Source: Duganella rivi
Lineage (GTDB): Bacteria > Pseudomonadota > Gammaproteobacteria > Burkholderiales > Burkholderiaceae_D
Length of the DNA: 64,000 bases
Direction of reading: 5' to 3'
NCBI RefSeq assembly: GCF_009857435.1
Contig: NZ_WWCK01000004.1
Location: 434,001-498,000 of the forward strand
The position numbers were made by a program, and so were the translations under genes. Positions 26,933 to 35,793 of this stretch are shown here, piece after piece (the first letter of the stretch is position 1; the number at the start of each line of letters is the position of its first letter). The notes beneath the pieces were generated by a model. That model did no database searches. It was given only the letters and a program-made list of their open reading frames with translations, and was not told where the DNA came from.

Positions 26933-27388
26933 ATGGAAAACGCAAACAAGGTCAGTGCCAGCCTGGAATTCACGCTGCGCCTGGCGCGCGCGCAAGCGAC
27001 GCTGGTGCGCCGGCTCGATCAAGTGCTGGGCGGCTACCACGGCGTCAGCTTCAGCGATTTTATGTTGTTACACTACTTGAACCGCGCACCGGGTGGCCGC
27101 CTGCGCCGCGTGGATCTGGCTGAACGCCAAGGCTTGACCGCGTCCGGCGTCACCCGCACCCTGCTGCCGCTGGAGAAAATCGGCCTGGTCGAGCGCCAGC
27201 AGGATCCGCGCGACGCCCGCGTGGCCTACGCCGCCATCACCGAGACCGGCCGCGAACTGCTGCTCAACGCCACCACCGTGGCCGAGCAGATCAGCAAAGA
27301 CCTGCTGCGCAACTGCCCCGCAGCGCAGTTCGACGACTTGAGCAACGCGCTGGCGCTCATCGCCGGCATGAACGCTTCCAACTCATGA
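26933..27388 (+). CDS. MarR family transcriptional regulator
   Basis: 151 residues, winged helix fold. Seen: FSDFMLLHYLNRAPGGRLRRVDLAERQGLTASGVTRTLLPLEKIGLVERQQDPRDARVAYAAITETG, the complete MarR HTH and wing (shown here as the segment of residues ~42-108). AAGGAA lies 7 bases before the ATG. It overlaps the next MFS gene by 4 bases; the pair is likely repressor plus efflux pump, induced by the pump substrate. Confidence 0.92.
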   Translation: MENANKVSASLEFTLRLARAQATLVRRLDQVLGGYHGVSFSDFMLLHYLNRAPGGRLRRVDLAERQGLTASGVTRTLLPLEKIGLVERQQDPRDARVAYAAITETGRELLLNATTVAEQISKDLLRNCPAAQFDDLSNALALIAGMNASNS

Positions 27389-28695
27389 ACGCGCTCAAGC
27401 AGGACGCCAACTTCAAATGGCTAACGCGCGGCGGCATCGTCTCCGCGCTCGGCGATCAGTTGACCATGATCGCCCTGCCATGGCTGGTGCTCAAGCTGAC
27501 CGGCGACACGCTGGCCCTCGGCTTCGTAATCGCGCTGATGAGCGTACCGCGCGCCATCTTCATCCTGATCGGCGGCGCATTGGTGGATCGCTACTCCCCC
27601 AAGCGTGTTCTGATGCTGAGCAAGTACGCCAATGCCGCGCTGCTTGCCTTGCTTACGCTGCTGGTGTTGAACCTGAACGCTACGCCGACCATCGCGCTGA
27701 GCGAATCGCTGTCGCTCACCGTTTCAGTCACGCCGCAACTGGCGCTGCAAGTGATCTACGCGCTGGCCCTGGGTCTTGGCCTGGCACAGGCGTTTGCGAT
27801 TCCCTCAGCGACATCGATCATGCCGCTGGCGATACCGCCCGAAAATCTGCAAGCCGCCAACGGCGTGTTGATGGGCATCCGTCAGTTGTCGATGCTGATC
27901 GGGCCACTGATGGCGGCAGGCCTGCTGGCCATTGGCGGCAATGGCGGCGAGGCGGTAAGCGATGCGCGCGGCCTTGCATTGGCCTTCGCCTTCGACTGCT
28001 TCAGCTACTTGTTCTCCGCGTGGACGCTGGCGAAAGTGCGCCCGCTAAACGCATCGCCGCAAGCGCAAGCCGGCGTATCGGTGCTGCGTTCTGTCGGTGA
28101 AGGCCTGCGCATGGTGTGGAACGACGTGCCGCTGCGCTTGTGCTTTGCTTACTGGGGCACAGTATCGCTGTTTATCGGCGGCGCGATGCAAGTGGCGATT
28201 CCGGTACTGGCCCAAGACCTGCACGGCGCAACCACGCTTGGCATTCTGATGGGCGCTCACGGCGCGGGCACGCTGCTCGGCATGGGCGTGGCGGCGAAAT
28301 TCGGCAAGCGCATGCGCTTCGCGGAATTCGGCACCATGCTGCTGTTGATCGACGCCCTCGCCGGCTTGCTGGTTGCGCCACTGGGCTTCGTACACATCGC
28401 ATGGCAAGCGTGCTTGCTGATGCTGACACTAGGCCTGTTGGGCGGCTACATGCAGATCAACGTGTTCACCTGGATCCAGCAGCGCATACCGCCGCAGATG
28501 ATGGGCCGCGCCATGAGCATCTTCATGTTCATCTTTATGGGACTGGCGCCGCTGTCGGCGGCAAGCACCGGCTGGATACTCACGCAGATCACGCTGTCGC
28601 AATTGTTCGTCGGAGGTGGCATCATACTGGTGCTGTTTGCTGCAATCGCGTATTTGTTCACGCCGATCCGCAGCATCACCGCCAACGCATCATAA
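27385..28695 (+). CDS. MFS transporter (efflux type)
   Basis: 436 residues, 12 predicted helices; N-terminal GGIVSALGDQLTMIALPWLV and the loop GGALVDRYSPKRVLM near residue 67 are typical of the MFS_3/enterobactin-exporter-like group. Translationally coupled to marR through a 4-base overlap and followed 9 bp later by a LysR gene on the same strand. Substrate unknown. Confidence 0.88.
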   Translation: MNALKQDANFKWLTRGGIVSALGDQLTMIALPWLVLKLTGDTLALGFVIALMSVPRAIFILIGGALVDRYSPKRVLMLSKYANAALLALLTLLVLNLNATPTIALSESLSLTVSVTPQLALQVIYALALGLGLAQAFAIPSATSIMPLAIPPENLQAANGVLMGIRQLSMLIGPLMAAGLLAIGGNGGEAVSDARGLALAFAFDCFSYLFSAWTLAKVRPLNASPQAQAGVSVLRSVGEGLRMVWNDVPLRLCFAYWGTVSLFIGGAMQVAIPVLAQDLHGATTLGILMGAHGAGTLLGMGVAAKFGKRMRFAEFGTMLLLIDALAGLLVAPLGFVHIAWQACLLMLTLGLLGGYMQINVFTWIQQRIPPQMMGRAMSIFMFIFMGLAPLSAASTGWILTQITLSQLFVGGGIILVLFAAIAYLFTPIRSITANAS

Positions 28696-28704
28696 GGACA
28701 CTGC

Positions 28705-29667
28705 ATGGAAACCAAATGGCTGGAAGACTTCATCTCGCTCGTAGAGACCAATAACTTCAGCCGCTCGGCGGCGCTGCGCCACGTGACGCAGCCCGCTTTT
28801 TCGCGCCGCATCCAGTCGCTGGAAAACTGGCTGGGCACCGACCTGATCGACCGCACCTCCTATCCAACGCGCCTGACGCCGGCCGGCATCGTGTTCTACG
28901 AGCAGGCGCTGGAGATGCTATCGAAGATCAACGGCGCGCGCGAAATGCTGCGCTCCAAGCGCGCCGCCGCGCAAACCAGCATCGACCTCGCGGTGCCGCA
29001 CACCTTGTCACTGACCTTCGTGCCGAAATGGCTCACCAAACTGGAAGAAGATTTCGCGCCGATCCGCAGCCGCTTGATGGCCCTGAACGTTCACGACGCC
29101 GTGCTGCAATTGGTCGAAGGCGGCTGCGATCTGCTGCTGTGCTATCACCATCCGCGCCAGCCGGTGCAGCTGGATCCAGGCCGTTACGACATGCTGGTGC
29201 TGGGTCACGAATCATTACGGGCATATGCTCGCTGCGACAAAAACAAGGTGCCGGAATTTACACTGCCGGGCACCAAGCGCTCGCCACTGCCCTTCCTCTC
29301 CTACACCAACAACGCCTACCTCGGACGCATGGTGGAGCTGATTTTGAGCGATGCAAAAACTGCACTGCACCTTGAGCCGCATTACGAAACTGATATGGCC
29401 GAGGGGCTGAAGATGATGGCGCTGGAAGGCCGCGGCATCGCCTTTCTTCCCGAATCAGCCGTCACGCGCGAGCTCAAACAAAAGCAGCTGGCGCGGGCCG
29501 ACGGCGATACCTCGGACTGGGAAATCGAGATGGAAATCCGCTTGTACCGCGAGCGTCCATCGACGCACCGGCGCGGCAAGCCGATCGTCGACCGGCTGTG
29601 GGAATTCCTCGAAGCGCAGCAAAATCACGGCGCGAAAAAACGCCGCATTCCGGTATCGGAGAGATAA
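28705..29667 (+). CDS. LysR family transcriptional regulator (HypT/YjiE-like N-terminus)
   Basis: 320 residues. The DNA-binding domain (residues 1-60) reads WLEDFISLVETNNFSRSAAL and VTQPAFSRRIQSLENWLGTD, close in wording to the HypT (YjiE) group of LysR proteins; the effector domain follows. AAGGA precedes the ATG by ~5 bases. Third gene of the marR-MFS-lysR run, or an independent unit. HypT-like hypochlorite sensing is only a possibility. Confidence 0.88.
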   Translation: METKWLEDFISLVETNNFSRSAALRHVTQPAFSRRIQSLENWLGTDLIDRTSYPTRLTPAGIVFYEQALEMLSKINGAREMLRSKRAAAQTSIDLAVPHTLSLTFVPKWLTKLEEDFAPIRSRLMALNVHDAVLQLVEGGCDLLLCYHHPRQPVQLDPGRYDMLVLGHESLRAYARCDKNKVPEFTLPGTKRSPLPFLSYTNNAYLGRMVELILSDAKTALHLEPHYETDMAEGLKMMALEGRGIAFLPESAVTRELKQKQLARADGDTSDWEIEMEIRLYRERPSTHRRGKPIVDRLWEFLEAQQNHGAKKRRIPVSER

Positions 29668-29797
29668 CTATGCATTATTTGCATAGCCGAATGCGCATAC
29701 AGCATTGGCCGCTCTAAACGCTCCAGGCCTATGATTCGTCCCACTTGAGCGCTGCCATGAGCAGCGTTCAGCAAACGAATCCACGGGAGCCTTGAGC

Positions 29798-31093
29798 ATG
29801 ACCTCTGTACAAGCACAACACGCACTGCCTTCCTACCTCAACGCCGAAGATCTCGGCCCATGGGGTGTCTACTTGCAGCAAATCGACCGCGTTACCCCGC
29901 ACCTCGGTAGCCTGTCGCGCTGGGTCGAAACCCTCAAGCGCCCTAAGCGCATCCTGACCGTTGACGTGCCGATCGAGCGCGATGACGGCACCATCGCTCA
30001 CTACGAAGGCTATCGCGTACAGCACAATATGTCGCGCGGCCCAGGTAAAGGCGGTGTGCGCTTCCACCAGGACGTGACCCTGTCCGAAGTGATGGCACTG
30101 TCGGCGTGGATGACCGTTAAAAATGCAGCAGTCAACGTGCCATACGGCGGCGCCAAAGGCGGCATCCGCGTTGATCCTAAAACCCTGTCGCGTGGTGAGT
30201 TGCAGCGTCTGACCCGCCGCTACACCAGCGAAATCAGCCTGATTATCGGCCCTAACAAAGACATCCCTGCACCGGACGTCAACACCAACGAACAAGTGAT
30301 GGCGTGGATGATGGACTCCTACGCCATGATCGAAGGTAACCTGTCGACCGGCGTGGTGACTGGCAAGCCAATTTCGCTGGGCGGCTCGCTGGGCCGTCGT
30401 GAAGCGACCGGCCGCGGCGTGTTCGTGGTTGGCCGCGAGGCTGCCGCCAAGCGCGGCGTGGCGATTGCCGGTGCGCGTGTTGCGGTACAGGGCTTCGGTA
30501 ACGTCGGCGGCGTGGCTGCGACCATGTTTGCGGATGCCGGCTCCAAGGTCATCGCCGTGCAGGATCACACCGGCACCGTGGTAAACCAAGGCGGCCTGGA
30601 TATCCCTCGCCTGCACAAGCACGTGGCGGAAGTGGGCAGCGTATCGGGCTTCCCGGGCGCAGAAGCCTTCCTCGACCGCGACGCGTTCTGGGACGTTGAA
30701 TCGGACATCCTGATTCCGGCAGCACTGGAACAGCAGATTACTGCTGCTAACGCGCCGCGTATTCGCACCAAAATCATCCTGGAAGGCGCCAACGGCCCAA
30801 CCACGCCGGAAGCGGACGACATCCTGACCGACAAGGACGTGCTGATCGTGCCCGACGTTTTGGCCAACGCTGGCGGCGTCACCGTGTCGTACTTCGAGTG
30901 GGTACAGGACTTCTCGAGCTTCTTCTGGACCGAGGAAGAAATTAATGCTCGCTTAACTCGAATCATGCAAGATGCGTTCAATGCTGTATGGACCGTTGCG
31001 CAGGAAAAGAAAGTCACGCTGCGAACCGCCACCTTCATCCTTGCCTGCACCCGCGTGCTGCAAGCGCGTGAAGTGCGTGGCCTGTATCCATGA
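29798..31093 (+). CDS. gdhA: glutamate dehydrogenase (Glu/Leu/Phe/Val family)
   Basis: 431 residues from ATG 29798 (GGGAG 9 bases upstream; a TTG 6 bases earlier is less likely). Interconverts glutamate and 2-oxoglutarate plus ammonia. The catalytic lysine loop is [14 protein letters not shown] near residue 115 and the Rossmann loop is [12 protein letters not shown] near residue 230. The C-terminal [15 protein letters not shown] is also typical. A terminator separates it from maeB. Confidence 0.95.
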   Translation: MTSVQAQHALPSYLNAEDLGPWGVYLQQIDRVTPHLGSLSRWVETLKRPKRILTVDVPIERDDGTIAHYEGYRVQHNMSRGPGKGGVRFHQDVTLSEVMALSAWMTVKNAAVNVPYGGAKGGIRVDPKTLSRGELQRLTRRYTSEISLIIGPNKDIPAPDVNTNEQVMAWMMDSYAMIEGNLSTGVVTGKPISLGGSLGRREATGRGVFVVGREAAAKRGVAIAGARVAVQGFGNVGGVAATMFADAGSKVIAVQDHTGTVVNQGGLDIPRLHKHVAEVGSVSGFPGAEAFLDRDAFWDVESDILIPAALEQQITAANAPRIRTKIILEGANGPTTPEADDILTDKDVLIVPDVLANAGGVTVSYFEWVQDFSSFFWTEEEINARLTRIMQDAFNAVWTVAQEKKVTLRTATFILACTRVLQAREVRGLYP

Positions 31094-31115
31094 TCCACTG
31101 AATCCCCAGCAGTTT

Positions 31116-31150
31116 GCGCCTGTACGGTTTTACGCCGTGCAGGCGTTTTT
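31116..31150 (+). terminator. intrinsic terminator after gdhA
   Basis: Near-perfect stem CGCCTGTACGG/CCGTGCAGGCG (one G-T pair) with a short loop, followed by T5. It stands 22 bases before the maeB start, so maeB needs its own promoter, read-through, or the hairpin acts as an attenuator. Confidence 0.85.
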
Positions 31151-31171
31151 CGCATTTGTAAGGAACAGAAT

Positions 31172-32404
31172 ATGAGCACCATCGAACAAAAGGCCTTGGC
31201 CTACCACCGCGCAGGCAGCGCGGGCAAAATCGCTATTGAAATCACCAAGAGCGTCAGCACGCAAGAAGACCTTGCGCTGGCCTACTCGCCGGGCGTTGCC
31301 GCGCCGTGCGTTGAGATCAAACGCGATCCGGCCAAAGCTTATGAATACACCGCCAAGGGCAACCTGGTTGGCGTCATCACCAACGGCAGCGCCGTGCTCG
31401 GACTGGGCAACATCGGCGCGCTGGCAGGCAAGCCGGTGATGGAAGGTAAAGTGGTGCTGTTCAAAAAATTCGCCGGCATCGATGCGTTTGACATCGAGAT
31501 CGACGAAAGCGATCCAGATAAACTGGTCGACATCATCGCCGCGCTGCATCCGACTTTTGGCGGCATCAACCTGGAAGACATCAAGGCACCGGAGTGCTTC
31601 TACATCGAGCGCAAACTGCGCGAGCGCTTGTCGATTCCGGTCTTCCACGACGACCAGCACGGCACCGCCATCGTGGTCGGCGCGGGCATGCTGAACGCGA
31701 TTGAAATGACCGGCCGCGATATCAGCGCGGTGAAAATCGTCTGCTCGGGTGCTGGTGCTGCGGCTATCGCGTGCCTGGAACTGCTGGTGGACTTGGGCGC
31801 TAAGCGTACAAACATCTTCGTGTGCGACAGCAAAGGCGTGCTGACCACCGCGCGTAATCTGGACGGCGAAAAAGCCGCGTGGGCGCAGGATACTTCGGCG
31901 ACGACGCTGTCGGACGTGATGGAAGGTGCGGACGTATTCTTGGGCGTATCGGGTCCGGGCGTGTTGTCGCAGGCGGACATCGTGCGTATGAACCCGCATC
32001 CGATCGTATTCACGCTGGCAAATCCAGAACCTGAGCTGCGTCCAGAACTGGTGCGAGAAGTGGCGCCGGATGCCATCATCGCAACGGGCCGTTCGGACTA
32101 CCCGAACCAAATCAACAACGCCCTGTGCTTCCCGTATTTGTTCCGCGCAGCGCTGGACTCGGGTGCGACGACCATCAACCAGGAGATGAAGCGCGCGTGC
32201 GTGGTGGCCCTGGCGGATATGGCGCGCAGCGATGCACGCTTCAGCAAAGACTACATCGTCCCGGGCCTGCTGGATCCGCGCCTGCTGAGCGGCGTCACGC
32301 CAAAGATCGCGACGGCCGCATGGCGCAGCGGCGTCGCACGCAAGCAGCTAGTAGAACTCGAATACGCCGACGACCTGAAAGACTTGGCCGAGTCGTTACT
32401 GTAA
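31172..32404 (+). CDS. maeB: NADP-type malic enzyme, short form without phosphotransacetylase domain
   Basis: 410 residues; oxidative decarboxylation of malate to pyruvate. Seen: [15 protein letters not shown] near residue 38, [11 protein letters not shown] (~150) and the nucleotide loop [15 protein letters not shown] (~190). E. coli MaeB is about 760 residues with a C-terminal PTA-like domain; here the reading frame ends cleanly after the catalytic part, a known short form. AAGGAA lies 8 bases before the ATG. Confidence 0.93.
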   Translation: MSTIEQKALAYHRAGSAGKIAIEITKSVSTQEDLALAYSPGVAAPCVEIKRDPAKAYEYTAKGNLVGVITNGSAVLGLGNIGALAGKPVMEGKVVLFKKFAGIDAFDIEIDESDPDKLVDIIAALHPTFGGINLEDIKAPECFYIERKLRERLSIPVFHDDQHGTAIVVGAGMLNAIEMTGRDISAVKIVCSGAGAAAIACLELLVDLGAKRTNIFVCDSKGVLTTARNLDGEKAAWAQDTSATTLSDVMEGADVFLGVSGPGVLSQADIVRMNPHPIVFTLANPEPELRPELVREVAPDAIIATGRSDYPNQINNALCFPYLFRAALDSGATTINQEMKRACVVALADMARSDARFSKDYIVPGLLDPRLLSGVTPKIATAAWRSGVARKQLVELEYADDLKDLAESLL

Positions 32405-32493
32405 CCCCTCCCCCAAGGCGCAAACCAAGCGGGTTCAGGTTCTGTTTTTCTACTGAATCCGCGGGAACCGCAAAACCCGCACTGCGGCGCCAA

Positions 32494-32523
32494 GGGGTCT
32501 GACCCCGTACGGGGTCAGACCCC
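32494..32523. repeat. 30-bp perfect palindrome (REP-like)
   Basis: Arms GGGGTCTGACCCC and GGGGTCAGACCCC around a central GTAC; each arm is itself nearly palindromic. It lies between the convergent maeB and phosphatase pseudogene. Such GGGGTC-type palindromes occur as dispersed REP-like repeats in Oxalobacteraceae (from memory). It could also act as a transcription barrier, but no T-run follows. Confidence 0.8.
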
Positions 32524-32559
32524 AAACTTTTGGGGTGGTAGTATCGCTCAATCAACCTT

Positions 32560-32858
32560 CTACAGCAGCTTGATTAACTCCGGCTGTATGTACTCGTAAA
32601 AACATCAGGGGTATCACGGCAGATTACGTGCTTGCCGTTCAGATGACGTTGGAACTTGGCCGAGAGGCAGTTCCTGTGCACCTTCTCCATCACGAAGATC
32701 AGGTTCGCCCATTCGATCTGCTCTGACGACAACGGCACCGTCGCATCGCCACCAAGTCCAGCAGAATCAGTCTCCACGTCCGGCCACGATGCAAAGATAT
32801 GCTCCGCCGTCGGGCTAGGCAAACGGTTCTGGCTACAAATGAATAAAGCCCGCTTCAT
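32560..32858 (-). pseudogene. low-molecular-weight protein-tyrosine-phosphatase-like gene, frameshifted and catalytically altered
   Basis: The open frame (ATG 32858 to TAA at 32574) gives 94 residues. Its last ~8 codons do not fit the family. In the next frame the bases just after a GTTTTTA run read YEYIQPELIKLL then stop at 32560, the normal family ending, so one base is lost or two gained in the T-run (~32596-32600). The phosphate loop reads CSQNRLPSPTAE where CxxNxLRSPTAE is expected: the catalytic Arg is Pro (CGT to CCT). Both changes indicate decay, or a sequencing error for the first. Confidence 0.8.
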
Positions 32859-32859
32859 G

Positions 32860-33156
32860 CTACCTCCCTGGCTGCAAAGCGATAACGGCCATGCCAGCTA
32901 GCGCCAGCACGGCGCCAATTGCATCAAAACGGCTCAGCGGCAAGCCATCAACCAATCGAAGCCACAGCAGCGCGACGGAGATGTATGCGCCGCCATATGC
33001 TGCGTATGTGCGGCCCGCAGCTGCGGGATGCAGCGTGAGCAGCCACGCAAACACCGCTAGCGACGCAGCAGCAGGCAGCAGCAGCCACGCCGACTTGTCC
33101 TGTTTGATTACCAGCCAAGGCAAATAGCAGCCTACTATCTCGGCAAGCGCCGTCAC
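32860..33156 (-). CDS. YnfA (UPF0060) family membrane protein with damaged N-terminus
   Basis: 98 residues from a GTG at 33156: [20 protein letters not shown], then hydrophobic helices and [19 protein letters not shown], clearly UPF0060, a four-helix inner-membrane family. From GTG the first helix is short. An ATG at 33188 lies one frame off; one extra C near 33180 would give a normal family start, MDFLRIASLFF leading into the open frame. It ends 1 bp before the phosphatase pseudogene starts. Function of the family is unclear (SMR-like fold). Confidence 0.75.
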   Translation of the reverse strand: MTALAEIVGCYLPWLVIKQDKSAWLLLPAAASLAVFAWLLTLHPAAAGRTYAAYGGAYISVALLWLRLVDGLPLSRFDAIGAVLALAGMAVIALQPGR

Positions 33157-33215
33157 AAAAAACAGCGATGCGATTCGAGGAAATCCATTATTTTAATTTT
33201 ATGCGAACAATACGA

Positions 33216-34556
33216 TCAAGGCTGACTTCGTGTTGCAGGCCCAGCAGGTCGCTTGATCGCGAGTTGTGCTTTTAGGTATTTTGCAAAGACCTCATTCTTC
33301 CCAAATGCGCCGGTCGGGCGCGCAAGTTTTGCTGACACCGTTCTAGGAAGGTACTCTTTAAAAATATAGCTACGGTTAGGCGCAAGTCCCCAAACAATCG
33401 GCATGCCATTTGTTCCCGTATATGCTGGCAAGTTCTCTAAGAACTCGTACTTGATCAGCAATCTCCTCAAGGCTTCATCATCAGGAGTGTTATTGGTGCA
33501 GTTTAAGAGAAGCACCACCAGCTCTGGGGAAGAAATTTGCGCTCGCAAGATGTTTGTATACGACTTCTGGATTGCGTCATTTTCAGTCTTGTCAGTTCCT
33601 ACCTCTGCTGACTCAATCAGTTCTAAAATCTGGTACAAATGACGATAGTAATGCCCCAAGATGTAATGATGCTCAGAGTGCAGCTTACGATATGCGGCCA
33701 ATTGATCAGCTGCAAATTGCGCACCTTGCATCGTGTAATCTAGGACTTCGGCAAATACTGCACGCCCCTCAATGACGTCCGTTTTGACCTGCGAAGGATT
33801 AATCGACTTGTAGAACAGTCTTGGGTCAAATCTTAGGTTCCTTACATTCTCGGCGTGAAGATTGAGCATGTTGAAGAACGTCGTCTCAAAAGCTTGCTTG
33901 CGAACGAGATTCCCATTGGTCAGAGCTTCTTTGCGTGCATCGCGCAGTTGCAATCGTTGCATCAGAATCGTAATCGCCAGCCCAATCAAAGTTCCGAAAG
34001 TCAAAATTGGATTCAATACGCCGCCGAAGAAGTCGCCGTATGTTCCCAAGAAGCTAATAGTATCTTCTGCCGTCGGCTTGACGCTAGTACTCGAGGACGA
34101 GGCCACCTCAGGCGCAAGCGTTCCAGCATGTCCAAAATAATCACCCGCCAATAGAGTCCAGATTAAGGATAAGAGGACGATCAATCCGAATGAAAGAACA
34201 GCGCAGATCCTCGCCATTTCCACATCTCTGCCCCCTTCTTTTTCATCTACTTTCGGGACGATAAGTGCGTAAATCTTCTCCCTCAGAAACGAATGCAATG
34301 GGAACATTAAAAGTAGATAAATCATCAGCGCAACCAAAAGCAAGCAGCCTTCTCGGAGATCAGAAATCCCCGATCGCCTTCGATATAGATGCAATGTGAA
34401 TGATCCTACTGTGGTCAATAACAGCAATCCTGCCCAAATTATGAACCTCAAATAATTATTCTCAGCAATCGCTACTACGCGATTTTTTAGAGGAGGCAAT
34501 TTTTTTGCTATTGTTGGCGAGTTCGAATTATTTGACTTCACGTTGAGCACTTTCAT
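33216..34556 (-). CDS. putative phage abortive infection membrane protein (putAbiC family)
   Basis: 446 residues. Four hydrophobic segments (~34-57, ~70-93, ~113-135, ~177-198) precede a soluble C-terminal half. The stretch GDFFGGVLNPILTFGTLIGL, then QAFETTFFNMLNLHAENVRN and LGHYYRHLYQILELIES, match the putative AbiC family of membrane-anchored phage-defence proteins. Base composition is clearly lower in G+C than the surroundings, as expected for a transferred defence gene. Start overlaps the glycosyltransferase 3' end by 29 bases. Family assignment is from memory; activity is unproven. Confidence 0.75.
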   Translation of the reverse strand: MKVLNVKSNNSNSPTIAKKLPPLKNRVVAIAENNYLRFIIWAGLLLLTTVGSFTLHLYRRRSGISDLREGCLLLVALMIYLLLMFPLHSFLREKIYALIVPKVDEKEGGRDVEMARICAVLSFGLIVLLSLIWTLLAGDYFGHAGTLAPEVASSSSTSVKPTAEDTISFLGTYGDFFGGVLNPILTFGTLIGLAITILMQRLQLRDARKEALTNGNLVRKQAFETTFFNMLNLHAENVRNLRFDPRLFYKSINPSQVKTDVIEGRAVFAEVLDYTMQGAQFAADQLAAYRKLHSEHHYILGHYYRHLYQILELIESAEVGTDKTENDAIQKSYTNILRAQISSPELVVLLLNCTNNTPDDEALRRLLIKYEFLENLPAYTGTNGMPIVWGLAPNRSYIFKEYLPRTVSAKLARPTGAFGKNEVFAKYLKAQLAIKRPAGPATRSQP

Positions 34557-35793
34557 GAATTAAGCGGAGCGCTGTGGCGACGCCGTTTTCTTGGGCCATT
34601 GCGCGAGCGATGGCGGCGGCGCGGGTTTGCATTTCTGGGCGCAGCGCTTGGATGCGGGCGGCGAGTTGTTTGGGGGTGACGGTACTGCGCTTGGTGATTT
34701 TGCCGGCAATACCCAAGCGTTGCAGTTCTTTGCCCCAGTGTTCTTGTTCGCTGATGTGCGCCACTATCACGGACGGCCTGCCCGCCAGCGTGGCCGATTG
34801 CGTGGTGCCGGCGCCGCCGTGGTGGACGACTGCTGCACAGCGTGGGAAGATCAAGTGATGCGGAGAAGCCGTCACGTACAGGATTTGATCGTTCGAGTGG
34901 AAGCCACATGCCGCCGAATCGTGCGTTTGGATGATGGCGCGTCGGCCCGACAATTTGGCCGCCTCAGTGAACAGCTTCAGGTTCTCGCTTTGATTACCGA
35001 TCTCGCGCGGCGTCCAGCTGCCAAAGGTCATGTAGACCGGCGCTTCGCCCGCTGCGAGGAACGCCTCAACCTCCTCCGTCAAGCGCCCTTCCAACTGCAT
35101 GTTCGGCATATCGAGGAAGCCGCACACCTGCAATGACGACGACCAATCGGGCTGGCGCTGACAAATCTGCGGACTCACCGCCACTAGCGTTAGCCACGGC
35201 GACAGCCACACACTAGTCACAAAATCCCTGGACGGCGCCATGCCCAGGCGCGTCCGCAAGCGATCAGCATAAGGGCTCATCGTCTTATGCAAAGCCCACT
35301 TACTCAGCCACCACAAGAAGCGCTGGCCAAACGGAAGGCCAAGCGGATGGCTATACGCACTCGGTATCGCCGCGTGCGACAGAAGCACGCTCGCATACGG
35401 CTTGCCCGCATGCTCCGCCGCCACCTGCAAGGGATACATGAAGTAATGCCCGATCAGCAGGTCCGACTCCGCTGCCAATGCCATCGCCGCCGCAAACATC
35501 GCCTCTTCCGATGGCATGAAGCAGCGATCGATTATCATCTTCATCTGCTTCAGTGGATTGCGCATCATCAGCGCCTCGAAGCCAATCTGTTCCGCTTCCG
35601 CCTGCGTATTCACCGGCGAAGCGATTACGCGTATCTTCACGCCGGTCGCCGACGTCACGCTCTCGTACACCGCGCTATCCACGCAAGTAATCAGCAGCGT
35701 AATGTCATGCCCGGCCGACTGCAAACCTTCCGCCAAGGCGATAAACGGCCGTATATCGCCATGGCTTCCCCAAGTTTGCAGTCCTATCTTCAT
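34528..35793 (-). CDS. glycosyltransferase, GT1/UGT type
   Basis: 421 residues. N-terminal MKIGLQTWGSHGDIRPFIAL is the acceptor-domain start of the GT1 group that glycosylates sterols, macrolides or lipids; the donor-site motif is VVHHGGAGTTQSATLAGRPS near residue 335. Acceptor unknown; rhamnolipid- or macrolide-type transferases are the nearest analogies. Its ATG overlaps the DUF885 stop by 4 bases. Confidence 0.87.
   Translation of the reverse strand: MKIGLQTWGSHGDIRPFIALAEGLQSAGHDITLLITCVDSAVYESVTSATGVKIRVIASPVNTQAEAEQIGFEALMMRNPLKQMKMIIDRCFMPSEEAMFAAAMALAAESDLLIGHYFMYPLQVAAEHAGKPYASVLLSHAAIPSAYSHPLGLPFGQRFLWWLSKWALHKTMSPYADRLRTRLGMAPSRDFVTSVWLSPWLTLVAVSPQICQRQPDWSSSLQVCGFLDMPNMQLEGRLTEEVEAFLAAGEAPVYMTFGSWTPREIGNQSENLKLFTEAAKLSGRRAIIQTHDSAACGFHSNDQILYVTASPHHLIFPRCAAVVHHGGAGTTQSATLAGRPSVIVAHISEQEHWGKELQRLGIAGKITKRSTVTPKQLAARIQALRPEMQTRAAAIARAMAQENGVATALRLIHESAQREVK

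Noticed and set aside
31172..32523. Possible loss of a phosphotransacetylase domain from maeB by a frameshift
   Set aside because: The bases after the maeB stop do not encode PTA-like sequence in any frame, so this is the known short form and not a truncation.
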